Below, piece by piece: positions 46,755 through 57,889 of a stretch of 64,000 nucleotides of DNA (positions are counted from its first letter, which is position 1; each line of letters opens with the position of its first letter). Origin of the DNA: Cynocephalus volans (lineage: Eukaryota > Chordata > Mammalia > Dermoptera > Cynocephalidae); NCBI RefSeq assembly GCF_027409185.1, contig NC_084462.1:180100071-180164070 (forward strand), in the 5' to 3' direction. The position numbers were made by a program, and so were the translations under genes. The notes beneath the pieces were generated by a model. It saw only the letters and a program-made list of their open reading frames with translations. It did not search any database and had not been told where the DNA came from.

Positions 46755-47330
46755 AATCATTTCTTCCTTCATGCATTCAACAAACATTTCTGGAGGGCCC
46801 ATTATGTGCTAAGCACAGAGCTGGACTCTCAGTGCACATGGCTGAGGGAGAGGGGCTGCTGCCCCCTGAGCTGGAGCTGCCACGGAAACACATGCTTAGG
46901 GTGCACTGAGAAAAAAGAGGTGACCAGGGGAGGGTTCAGAGTGCGGTGGGCACCCAGCGGCAGCTGTGTGTTTCCAAGGAAGGAGACAGGGGAGAATAGG
47001 GGTTTTCTGGGATGGCCAAGGTGGGGCATTGGGGCCTGGGACAAGCATGGTGGTGACAGAGCCTGTGTGAGGGAAGAAAAGGTAGAAAGGGGGTGAGGAG
47101 GAAGGCAGGGTCGAGATCCTGGGGCCTTGCTGCAGGGATCAGGGTTCACACTTGGCTGAGGTGACAGGGAGCCATGGACTGTTCGGGAGAGAGTGTTGTC
47201 CCTTTGCATAGGTGCCTGAGCTGAGGTCCATTTAGGGAGGTGAGAGGGAGTGAGCCTGGGCCAAATAGAGGAGGACAGGAGGAGGAGGGGTACGAGAACA
47301 CCCCGGAAGCTCTCTGGGCTCGGTGGACAG
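46755..47330 (+). repeat. L2-like ancient repeat
   Basis: The segment begins with catgcattcaacaaacatt and ttatgtgctaagcacagagc, then a purine-rich stretch with ggggccttgctgcaggga and gtgacagggagccatggac, the same kind of order as the 35.4 kb repeat. Confidence 0.5.
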
Positions 47331-47839
47331 ATCAACGTGGATTAAGGGACCATCGATTCCCATCACCTCCCCTTTAAAGACTTGACGAGGTGGGTCTCCT
47401 GCTTGCTCACAGCCCTTTAGTGCACCCCCAAGGCAGGAGACAGACTCTGATAGGAAGCCCCAGTCTTCCCTCTGTGCCTGGTGTTGGGGCAGAGCAGTTA
47501 CGATGGCAGAAAGGCCTGTGGGGTCTCTCCGAGTCCAGCCGGAGCTGTGATTTCAGGCTCTGGGAAGGGGGTGGCAGAGCAGGGCTCAGAGACTGGGTAT
47601 TAGGAGGGGCAGCTGGGGTGGTGACAGAAAACTGATTAATTAAGGTCTATTGACCTGGAGGTCGAGGCTCCCGGAGTGGGTCAGGGTCAGCGCCCCCACG
47701 TGAAGGCCTGCACACCTGCTCGGGAGCGGGTTGTGGCGGTGTTGGTGTGAGGTGAGTGGGTGCACTCTGGGAGGTCGAGGATTAGTGCCCATTCAGAGAG
47801 GGTCAGGTGCAAGGGGGCTTTGTTCAGACCTGTTTGCCT
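47331..47839. other. Unique intergenic sequence
   Basis: No gene or repeat recognised. Confidence 0.5.
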
Positions 47840-48120
47840 TTTGTCCCCGCCTGTAGAACGCCCAGGCTGCATGATGTCATTTCAGATGCATTAAGCTGGA
47901 ACAGCTCAAAATTGAATAATTAATTACTCTCAGCTTCAATCGCAGCGACTAATTGATCAGGGGCTGCCACTGGACACCTGGACAGGATTAGCTGTGCACA
48001 ATAAGGGCTGTGGGCAGGTGGTGCAGCCCCTCCGGATCCCCCAGTCCCTGTGTGCGACTTAATTAAGGCTGACTTGATTTCTCTATTCCTGCTGGAGATC
48101 TCAGGCAGGCCCATCCAGGA
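47840..48120. promoter_or_regulatory. Candidate conserved non-coding element
   Basis: A non-repeat island unlike its GC-rich flanks. It has a CRE-like tgatgtcat (47873), a double homeodomain core aataattaattact (about 47916), cgactaattgatca (47946) and acttaattaaggc (48057). The dense spacing of intact developmental-type motifs suggests an enhancer, but this is inference with no alignment available. Confidence 0.35.
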
Positions 48121-48194
48121 CCAGGGCTGCTTGTGGGCTAGCACTGAGTGTGGACACGTGTGAGCGAGCTGGGATCTAGAAAGATGCCGACCCC

Positions 48195-48345
48195 TGACTG
48201 CCAGGCCCATTCTCTTCCACACCTGAATTCAAATCCTGGCTCCACCCGTGATTAGTTCTGTGGCCTTGGGTGAGTGTTTAATCTTATGGAGCCTCTGCCT
48301 CCTCATCTGTCAAATTGGGGTTATCGTTATTGTGCCTGGCACCAC
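48195..48345 (+). repeat. MIR SINE
   Basis: The order is well kept: gaattcaaatcctggctcc, tctgtggccttgggtgagtg, gcctcctcatctgtcaaatt and ttgtgcctggcacc. Confidence 0.8.
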
Positions 48346-50559
48346 GCATGGACCTGAGTGTGAGCTGCCTTGGTCACTGGGATTGTTGGTCCCCTCTGGG
48401 GAGGTTGCCCTTGCTGTCACCTCCCTCACTTGGCTCCAGCCAGAGCAGCGAGCATTCCCAGACCTGTTCACCAGCCGTGCAGCTAGCTTTGTGTTTACTC
48501 CCTGAAAAACCACTTCTTCAAAGGCTACATTCGAGGACATTACCACCTCCTCGGCTGTCCTGTGCCACTTTCCTGCCCATATGCACAGCAGCATCTGGAC
48601 ATTTGGGGCTCACAGTCCTGCTCTCACCAAGTATAGCTATCATGCTGGAGAATTCACAATCACGTGAATGGCATGTCCAGCTACTACAAAGGGCTGGCAT
48701 ATACAGTTGCACAGGTTGTGCACTGCTCAAAGCAGACATTGATATGAGTGGAGTGATGCACAGCTGCACAATGGGGCACACCAGCTCCATGTTCACAATG
48801 GGGCACACCAACTCCTCTTTCTCCCTGTTCATTTCCTCACTGTTTCTTGGTCTTCTCAAGTTCAATAACCTCTGTCTCCAAGCCTCATCAGTCCCACTCC
48901 CAGAGTCATACACAAAGGTGGAACTGCCACGCAGAAATCGCAAATATCAACACCAGCTTCTGCCCTGCTGGCTCCTCGCTTGTGCTCTCCCCCTTTCCTG
49001 CCTCTCTTGCAACTGCTCTGCCTTGGCCTGCAAACGTGCTTGAGATGCAAGCGCCCTGCCGTGACTCAGGCTCCTTTAGAGGCTGCTCTTCACAGCCTCA
49101 TCTCGCAAGGGGGGTCTCCGTTTCCTCAACTCTACTTCACACCAAATGCACTTCACCCCCTGCCTTCTGCTCCTCCTGGTCCACTGAATGATATTCTCAC
49201 ACCGCATGGCCATCCCAAGGGACACTCTTAGTCCTCGTAGCATTTGGTGAGTCTGCAGCCTTGGACGCTGTGGCCACTCCAGCCTCCTAGAAGCTCCCTC
49301 CTTCCCGACAGTCTTGCTCTCAGCCTGCTTCGCCTCCCTGGGCTCCTCTGCTGCCCTGTCTACTCCTGTTGCAGTGCCTGGGCTTGGCCTTCCACTCTTG
49401 CCAGGTGACCGGCCAGCACAGGCAACCACAATGAGCTTATTGTGTTTCTTGACTGTTCTTTGTCTTTTCGCTCTGAAAAATGGGAATGTCTTGGGTATGT
49501 GGATGGCAGTGTCTTTTGCCCTCCTAAGTGGGCCAAGCTAGAAAAAGCCAACAGGCCCTAGTGCGTGTGTGGGGGTGGCAGGGAGAGAAGATGACAGGTC
49601 GTAGGTATGATGAAGGAGGACAGTGGCAGGAGGGAGTGATGAGGCTGGGGCTGCCTGGTGGGTGGCTCCCGGGCTTTCCTCGCCCTCTCCCTGTGCCTGC
49701 CTTGGAGTGTAGCGAGTCCCTGGCCCTCCTGCTGTCCAACCCTCTTCCTGCCTTCTTGCCTGCACTTCTGGCACATTCCCCAGCCCCACCACAACTCCAG
49801 GCACTGGGGTGCCCAGTGCATTGCCAGGTCCCAATACCAGAAGTCACATGGAACTCATGGCCTTTCTCAGCCATGCAGACCTACGGTGCCTTGTGTCCTG
49901 GCGCCATATTGGCACCCCAAGGTTCCCGTCCCATCTGGTCTCTGAGATCTGTGCAGCCTCCTCCCCCACCCTCAGTACCACGCACAGAGCGCATCAGCAA
50001 CAAATCAGAGGTGACCGGATGTGAATTTCTCAAGACGGAGGGAATAGGAGACCAAAAAGTGAGTCCTCCTTCAACTCTGTGTCTCTGTCATGATCTGGTG
50101 CCCCTCTGGATCACGGAACGAGAGCTAGGGGAAGGGACAAGCCTCCTCTTATCCATACACAATGCCGTCCATTATCCCTCTCGGAGGGGATTTGCAGAGG
50201 CATCTGGCCCTGCTGTCCACCCACTTCCAGAAAGGAGGGGAGAGCTCAGCCAATCTAAACAGAAGCAGGACAACGTCCTCCCTGGTGCCCGGCCCAGCCA
50301 GCAGAGAGGAGCCCGCTAAGCCCCGAGTCTGTGCCCAGCACGTGGGATGCCGGGGAGTCCTGCAAGCACCCATGGGACAGCCACACACTGCTGCTCCACT
50401 CTTCAACTTGGACGATTGGTGGCAGCAGCGATGGGCGTGAAGCTGGAATCCACAGGGTAGACAGGGCACATTTTCCTGGAGCCATGATTTTATCCAAAGG
50501 TAAGAAATATGTTGTTAATCTTTATTTCTATGTGACAGAAGTGGTCTGTTGTCACAGCT
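48346..50559. other. Unassigned sequence
   Basis: No gene is supported although chance frames reach 263 codons (49528-50319). A 27-bp unit is duplicated at 48767-48815. The 48490-49230 part has the texture of an old LTR or DNA transposon that I cannot name. Confidence 0.4.
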
Positions 50560-50900
50560 TCAAATACAGATGAACGTGCGCTCCCCCAAAATAATCACTG
50601 TTAACGAGTTGCTGTGACTCCTTCCAAATATTTTTAGACATATACAGTCATTTAAGTAAATATGTACATACGCACACTTTTTATTTAACAGATGGGCTCA
50701 TCCGACACACACGGTTCTTTTCTTGCCTTCGCACTTGGCGACACGCCCCCCGCGTCCCCGGGCCGCACACGCCGCCCCTCGCAGGGCTGTGAACGGAGCA
50801 GCGAACAGTATTCCTGACATGGACAGCACCACGGCTCGTCCCACTAGTCCTCTAATGGTGGACAGAGAGGTGGCTGCAATTTTTTATAATTACAAATAGT
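50560..50900 (-). mobile_element. Old L1ME-like 3' end, antisense
   Basis: The order aataatcactgttaacgag, ttccaaatatttttagacata, ttatttaacagatgggctc, acagtattcctgacatggac and ctctaatggtggacag resembles a reversed old L1 3' UTR. A CpG-dense run (50742-50800) lies in its middle, where the family has none. Confidence 0.45.
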
Positions 50901-52164
50901 GTGGGAAGGGGAAAAAAAGCCCCACATGCCCCTTCCATTTTAGCAGAACTCCGCAAAAGGGCATTTGAAATGATGCTTCTTCTGAAAAGGTTACACCACT
51001 CTACACTCTCAATAATGGGATGTGATTTTAAAAAATTATATTCAAACTCGCGAGGCTCTAGAATGGCACAGAAAGGAAAATCCACATAAATGTTTTAAAC
51101 TTGACATCAGACGTGGAGGGTGGGTCTTGGCCTCTCACTCCCCTCAGCCCTCGGAGGTTCTTTGGGGAGCTGAGCCCTGCTCCTGGTGTAATAATTCCGG
51201 AGGTGGCCAGGGCCACCCATCTGTCTATGTCAGAGGGTCCTGCCTGGCCCATCTGACTTCTCATTCATCAACCCACTGGGCGGAGTTGACCCCTCTGGGT
51301 GGGTTAATGCCTTCTTTAAGGACCCTTTGCAGACGAGGTAACTGTAAAGGGCCTGAGGTTTGGGGGCCTCTTCAATGCAATCCCACTTGCAAGGGGAATG
51401 CTGCTGCTAACCCTCCTGAGAAAGTAGATGAAATCTCCCCCCATTTCCTTCCCCCACGGCCCCCATCCCTGAGGCACATTCTCTGGGTGATAGCTCTATG
51501 TGGCAGGATAGGAGGGTGTCCCAACGCTTTTCAAATCCCCCTCTTTGGAAGCCTCTGGATTTTGGGATTCAGACCCATGAAAGAGGACAGGAAGATGATT
51601 CTGCATTTCTCAAGTGGCCAGACTCCATCACAAAGCATCCCCCAGGCCTGGGGAGAGTGACCCACTCCCCAGACATGTGTTGACTTGGCATGGGGGGTAC
51701 TGGCCTGGCCATGTGGGCCAACTTCTATGTTCTCCTGCCATCCTCAGAGGGTCGCCAGCCCCCGGCCCTGGGCTAATCCACTCAGAAGTCTCAGGTCATT
51801 CAAACACCTTTCCTGATAGTTTTGGGCTGGCTGGGGGGGTGGGAGGGGTGGTTCCGAGGCAGCACATGCGTGTTGACGGAGAGTGAAGCACCCCGCCTCC
51901 ACCACACGCACTGGCCCCAAGAATGTTCTTCTGGAGGCAGCATTTGGTTTCTGCTTCCTAACACAAGTCACTAGAGTCCCTGCTCAGTCTTCTCATCTGG
52001 AAATGAAGCAGATAGTGGGCATTCCACTTAAGGCCGGGCTCCGGGTGCACTCTACACATGCCATTTTTTAATACCTTGTTCCCTCAACCCAAGCAAGGGC
52101 AAAGTGTGCCTTAGGACCCCTTCACCTCTTCGCAACCCCTCATAGTGCCCTTGCCCATGGCATT
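50901..52164. other. Unique intergenic sequence
   Basis: No gene. A MIR-like tail (agtccctgctcagtcttctc) occurs near 51975. Confidence 0.45.
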
Positions 52165-52263
52165 ATTTTTTTTTTTTGGCAGCTGGCCAGAACAGGGATT
52201 CACACTCGTGACCTTGTTGTTATCAGCACCATGCTCTCTTGAATGAGCTAACCAGCCAGCCCC
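52165..52263 (-). mobile_element. tRNA-Ile-derived SINE monomer, antisense
   Basis: A T run followed by ggcagctggccag, accttgttgttatcagcacc and gagctaaccagccagcccc: the reverse complement of the monomer type at 22752. Confidence 0.88.
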
Positions 52264-54084
52264 AATTGCTCTTTGTAAAGAAATAAAGAAATGAATCCCA
52301 GGACCTACCTGCCTCATGGGCTGTGGGAAGATTACATCCTCACATGATAGCTGGATGGTGCCTGGCCCATGGAAAACACACAGGAAATGTTTCGGGCACT
52401 GGAGCTATCAACAAACCCAAATCTTTCATGACTGTTGCCGAATGGGGGTGCATGGGAATCCCCCATTAATTGACACAGAAGAGACTAATTTGGCACAAAA
52501 TTGTAGGTGTGTGGGGGAGGCACCTTCTCTCTCTTAACAGCACCCACTGCCCTGGGCAAGCCTAGTCTGGCCCCAGGATCCAACTTTCTTATGTATTTAT
52601 TTAAACGTTGCCTCATTCTGGAGAGAATTTGAGGCCTCACTATGAATACCATCTTTGTGTGGCCTTCCAGCGCCCAAGGCCAAGAAGCCCAGGCCAGGCA
52701 CGTCTGGAGGTGGGGCCCCCATATGGCCTGAAGGCCTGGGCCAATCACGCGCCCTGCTGCAGTCCCCATCACCGCCGTGTCCTGCCGTCCTCGGCAGCTC
52801 CCCCTCCACAGCTGCCTAGATGCCTCTCTGGGGCTCTCCCGACCCTGGAACAAGCAGATCTTGCCAAGTTCTCTTTACTGGAAGATAAAAACAAATTGAG
52901 ATTCTCTTTAAAACTCATGGATGAAGCAAGCAGCCCCTTGGCATCCCTGTATTGTGCACACAAAGGTCACTCTCCCAGGCCAGTGCTGGGAGAGCTGTGG
53001 TTTGTAGGAGAAAGGTTTTGGAGAGGACAAAACCAGGGCTCTGTGCAAGTTGTGTGGCCACTTGGAGGAAGGGCTTAGTCCTGTCCTCACCCAGCACAGA
53101 GCAGGACAAGATTAGGAATGCCTGTACCAATGGGTCTCCTTTGCTGAAAACCTGCCCCTGGTTTCAGGAAGGCACTCTATGACCCGTCGTGGCTGCAGCT
53201 CCTTCCTGATCAGTCAGGATGTCCCATTGCCCTAACCTCTTGGCTGCCTTCTGGGATACAGAGGCTGGCTTTGAAGTTCAAGGGATATGTGGAACTAACA
53301 AACTCAGTACCTCTTTCTTAGGGCTTGGGGTGCACCGCCAAGATTTGCCAGCTATTCAAACTTAGGTTTGAAGGTTGATGGCTCTGTGGGGAGGATGAAC
53401 ATGGATCCAGGGAGCCGTGCACCGGAGACCTCTGCAGGGAGGTGTCAGGTCCCTGATCAGGCTGTACCCGGGGAGGCCCTCGCCCCACACTCCCAAATGG
53501 ATAAAGGAGCTGTGAGCTCAGCAGGGGCCGGTTGACCTTCCCTCCAACTCTTGGTCTCAGAACTCCGAAATGCTTCGGCTTCCAGACCTGCTGCTTTGCA
53601 GGACAATTGTGCAGGCTTTGAAGACTTTCCACGTGGAAAACGAAGCCCCGCAAGAGGCCACGGGGCCTAGAGGACTTCTCCTGAAGATCTGCTGGACTTG
53701 CACCCTCCGAGCTTTTGCTGGAGAGTGGGGAGAAGGTGGCAACTACGAGAGTATTTTTTGAGACCTGTGCTGGTCGGTTTTTAATAAAATGACCATTACA
53801 TGTAGGCTCAACAGGGGAAAGCAGAGCTGAAACCGGACTCCAGGCATGTACACATTCCAGTCTGAGCCTGGTTTGTCCTACTCCCGGTGGCGCCTGCTCC
53901 ACTGGTGGCTGGGGGACATTTGGGTGGTCCCACCACCTGTTAGGAATGCTCAGATGCCTGTAACCAAAGCAGGGCCTGGAAATAGCTCAGGACATGGCGT
54001 GCGGTGTTGGCGCTGTCGTGGGCTGTCTGCAAGGGACGTAGCTCTGCTGTGGGATTTGAAAGGATTTGAAAGGTGAACGTTTCT
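52264..54084. other. Unique intergenic sequence
   Basis: Only a MIR-like 3' piece (about 52300-52375) is recognised. No gene. Confidence 0.45.
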
Positions 54085-54149
54085 GAGCCCCAAAAGCTCA
54101 GCTATGGATTTTAGACAGAGACAGACCTGAATTAAAAGACAGTGGCCCA

Positions 54150-54249
54150 AGGGCTGGCTTGTGGCTCACTTGGGAGAGCGTGGTGCTGACAACACCGAGT
54201 CAAGTGTTAAGATCCCCTTACTGGTCATCTTAAAAAAAAAAAAAAAAAA
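54150..54249 (+). mobile_element. tRNA-Ile SINE hybrid monomer (left-type head, right-type tail)
   Basis: The head gggctggcttgtggctcact is of the dimer's left type, while cgagtcaagtgttaagatcc and ccttactggtcatctt are of the right type, followed by about 18 A. The 15-bp target duplication (54135-54149) precedes it; its partner (54949-54963, one mismatch) lies after the following array. Confidence 0.9.
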
Positions 54250-54948
54250 GGGCAGGCCTGTGGCTCACTCTGGAGAGTGTGTTGCTGACAACACCAAGGC
54301 CACGGGTTCGGATCCCTATATAGGGCTGGCCCGTGGCTCACTTGGGAGAGCGTGGTGCTGACAACACCAAGGCCACGGGTATAGATCCCCGTATAGGGAT
54401 GGCCGGTTAGCTCACTTGGGAGAGCGTGGTGCTGACAACACTAAGGCCACGGGTTCGGATCCCTATATATGGATGGCCGGTTAGCTCACTTGGGAGAGCG
54501 TGGTGCTGACAACACCAAGGCCACGGGTTCGTATCCCTGTATAGGGATGGCCGGTTAGCTCACTTGGGAGAGCGTGGTGCTGACAACACCAAGGCCATGG
54601 GTTCGGATCCCTGTATAGGGATGGCCGGTTAGCTCACTTGGGAGAGCGTGGTGCTGACAACACCAAGGCCACGGGTACAGATCCCCGTATAGGGATGGCC
54701 GGTTAGCTCACTTGGGAGAGCGTGGTGCTGACAACACCAAGGCCACGGGTTCGGATCCCCGTATAGGGATGGCCGGTTAGCTCACTTGGGAGAGCGTGGT
54801 GCTGACAACACCAAGGCCACGGGTTCGGATCCCTGTATAGGGATGGCCGGTTAGCTCACTTGAGAGAGTGTGGTGCTGACAACACTGAGTCAAGTATTAA
54901 GATCCCCTTACTGGTCATCCTAAAAAAAAAAAAAAAACAATAAAAAAC
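54250..54948 (+). repeat. Nine-unit tandem array of tRNA-Ile-derived SINE monomers
   Basis: Units start at 54250, 54323, 54396, 54470, 54544, 54618, 54692, 54766 and 54840: two steps of 73 bp, then six of exactly 74 bp. Units 1-2 have the left-type head (gtggctcact). Units 3-8 have a right-type head (ggatggccggttagctcact) with a left-type body (caaggccacgggttcggatc). Unit 9 is a right monomer with tail ttaagatccccttactggtc and poly-A. Units differ by only a few bases (for example gggtatagatcc in unit 2, gggtacagatcc in unit 6, catgggttcg in unit 5). Most units keep A-box-like and B-box-like motifs. Confidence 0.95.
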
Positions 54949-55055
54949 AAAGACAGTGGTCCAGCCTGTCTCTTCTGGGCCTTGGCATTCTTATCTGTAC
55001 AGTGGGGGTAGGAGACTTTCCTCTCAGGGTGCCTGAAAGCATCAGGAACGCCACG

Positions 55056-57889
55056 AGTCATGACAGCATGACAAAGTCACTCACTGCTAACTCACAGCCC
55101 CACAGGCCAAGGCCCTGCCCTTCGGCTCCTGCCGCCCCAGCCTGAGAACGAGACAAATGAGGTCCTATTAAGAAACTGCAGATTGATAGTGTTTGTCCAA
55201 AGAGCCACATTAGGGCAGAATTAAAGCCATCAGGCTTCCCAGGCAGAGGATCAGCTATTTGGCTGGCTTCAGTGGTCTAAAGTAGACCACCACTTAGAGA
55301 AACCTTCCGGAGCAGTCCAGAGAATTTCAGCAAAGTAAATGAGGGCTCTCCCTTAATTCCTTAAACATCACTGCAATGATTAAAAAGATATGAATGGGAT
55401 GTGTGAAGGCTGGTGTGGGTCGTGGGAGAGTTGTAAGGCCAGATCCACATTCCAGGGAGGTGGTGATCATTTACCGGCCATGGACAGAAGGTAAGAGAAG
55501 GGCCAGAGGTCCTGGGCCCTGAGCCACCTGGGGCTTCCCCAGGGGTAGGGGTTATCAGGCGAAGACCCCATGCTCCTGTTACCACCCACTCCCCAGGAAA
55601 TGGAAGAGGGTCGTGGGATGGGCAGAGGAGCACTAGCAGGACAGGAGGGACTCTCCAATGGTCCTAGACACATGCTAAATGTGCATGAATTCCTGACACC
55701 TAAAATAGCCCAGGGCATGGGACATGGCGCCAGGAAGTTCTAGTTCAACATCTCGGCAGCTGGTGGCTTCAGGGCTGAGGATAAAGAACCATTATTAGCA
55801 GCTTCTATGGCCCTGAAAGGGGTAAACACATATTCCAAACTGAGACAGAACTGAGTGAAGTGGTCAAATCTGATCATTACTGGGTGTGTGTGAACCTGAG
55901 TATGTGATTTCCTAGCTCTGTGTCTCTGTGTCCTCAGCTGTAAACAAGGACACAAGCTACCTTGCATGGTTCTTGTAAGAAACAGGCACAACATGCCGCA
56001 CAGCCTGCAATCGATAAAGGCCATGCCCTGCCTCCCCCCAGACGAAGGTGCTGCCCAGCCCCCTGATGCCCAAGTCTGAAAGTGATGAATCGTGAACCCA
56101 GCTAGGAAATGCAGGCGGCCGCCACTCTGCCCTGCATATGTCAGCCAGGGACATTTAAAACGCAACGGAGGACAGCGGCTTTAGGCAAAAGTAAATTGCA
56201 GGCTTCAGAGCAAAGGGCGAATTTGTATATAGCAGAATTCTGGGTGTTGTGGTTGATGGAAGAAATAAGTCATGTCTGTGGGACTTTTGGAATGAGAAAG
56301 ATGGCAAATTAAGGCACTTGGGAGAAAGGTGTGTCTCCAGGCTCCATGGAAGGAAGGGCAGAGGAAACATGAACAAACTAGAAACCTGAGCCTCAGAGGA
56401 CTTAGGTGATTTGCCCCAAACCCACAGGTAACAAGTAGCTAAGCAGAAATACAGGGCCGGGCCTGCCTGGTGCCTAAGCTCCCCTGATCCGCCACAGGCT
56501 TGGGAAAGGAGAGATCAACCCCTGCGCCTCTGTGCACCTCACGGCTCCTTACAGGGAGGCAAGCTCTGCGGACGCAGTGTGTAGTGTTCTAGTCTATTTT
56601 AGGGCCTCTGCTGAGAGCACTGGAATCCAGGCACATGGGCCCAGGGGCCAGGACCACCTGTCAGATTCTTCCCGGCTGAAGGCAGGGGATGGGTGAACCA
56701 AGGTTGGAAAAAGTTAAGGCCATCTCCGCTCCTTCCAATTTTAGACCCACACGTGTCTTCCTGCAGGGCACAGAGCTATGCCACTGGGCACTCGACATGT
56801 CCTATTTAGGACAGACCCTCACCCCATAGCCAGGCCAACATCCTTTCAATCTATCATTAACCACGGCAGATGTCAGTAGGGAAGAGCGGCTTTGTTAGAC
56901 TTATAAGGCCTGGAAGAAAACGGAACGTTCTTCAGTGCCCTGCTCTGTATAGCCACACGGCAATGGGCCAGAAGTCAGGGTCTGGGGTCCAGGACGCCCC
57001 TGGAAGCTGCTTAGCCAGGGAATTTCAGGAGTAGGGGTTTTGAGATCTCAAGGGCAGTAAAGGAGAAGCTCATGGCTGGAACACAGAAAGCCTCAGACTG
57101 GCCCTTCAGTTTGCCGCCATCTGTCAGCTGAGTAACTAGGGAACTTTGGCTCTGAATCTAAAACGGGGCCAAGAACCCACCCTCGCCAGCCTCTTGTGGG
57201 GATTAACTGATACCTTGGCAGCTCTGTGGCCTGGGCAGTACAGGCCGCGTGAGGCCCCAACCTTCCCTGTCTCAGCCCTGAGCTGGCCCTGCTGTCCTGA
57301 TCTAGTCCTAAGAGGCGAGGGTCCTTTAGGAGAGGGGAGGGTGTTTCAGGCCTTACTGTGGCTCAGCAGGAAGAGAGACCTTTAGGAACAAATTTTGCCC
57401 CACTCTGCCCCTCTCCAGACCCGGTCCCCTTTCACAGCTAGAGAAAAAGAGAAGTTGGTGTAAACCTTCACTCTGCAAGGCACAAACACCCTCTGTGCCT
57501 CTGTCATTCTCCCAGCAAGTCTCCACCCCCAGGGCCGCTGCCTTCCATGTTTGTACAACCTCTTTTTGGGGCCTGCCTCTGCCTTGCAGGACTGACGTTC
57601 ACCCTCTTCCCGATGCTATCAGTTTCTGACACCTAACTGCACGGCTATGAATGTCATCACTATTTAGTAACTTCCTGGTAGTTTTGCTGGGCTGGGGCTT
57701 GAGTGCTTATGTCTGGTAGGTTTCTTGGTTTTCCAGAGGATGTAAAAGGGCTGTTTACACAGCCAGACAACAGGGGTCCTCCCACTGGCAGGTTCCATCT
57801 ACCCTGTCAGGCTGAATGGAATATGTATAATGAAAGTGGTGGGGATCTTGCTCAGGGTGGGCATCGGGGAGGTGAGAAGATGTCTCAGA
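55056..57889. other. Unique intergenic sequence with MIR fragments
   Basis: MIR-like pieces are at about 55890-55995 (+, gtgatttcctagctctgtgt), 56375-56460 (-, cctgagcctcagaggactta) and 57090-57220 (+). No gene supported; the open frames are short and lack any domain. Confidence 0.5.

Larger units (their letters stand above)
54085..55055 (+). repeat. MIR SINE split by a younger SINE cluster
   Basis: 54085-54149 (gacagagacagacctgaat) is a MIR 5' part and 54964-55055 (tctgggccttggcattctta, tctgtacagtgggggtagg) its 3' part. The tRNA-Ile SINE cluster 54150-54948 is inserted between with duplication of aaagacagtgg(c/t)cca. Confidence 0.65.

Noticed and set aside
49528-50319. 263-codon + strand open frame
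   Set aside because: Competing frames of similar length on both strands, no domain, no start context or conserved motif.
54250-54948. tRNA gene cluster or CRISPR-like array
   Set aside because: The 74-bp periodicity comes from contiguous SINE monomers with no spacers, and the acceptor stems do not close as a functional tRNA.
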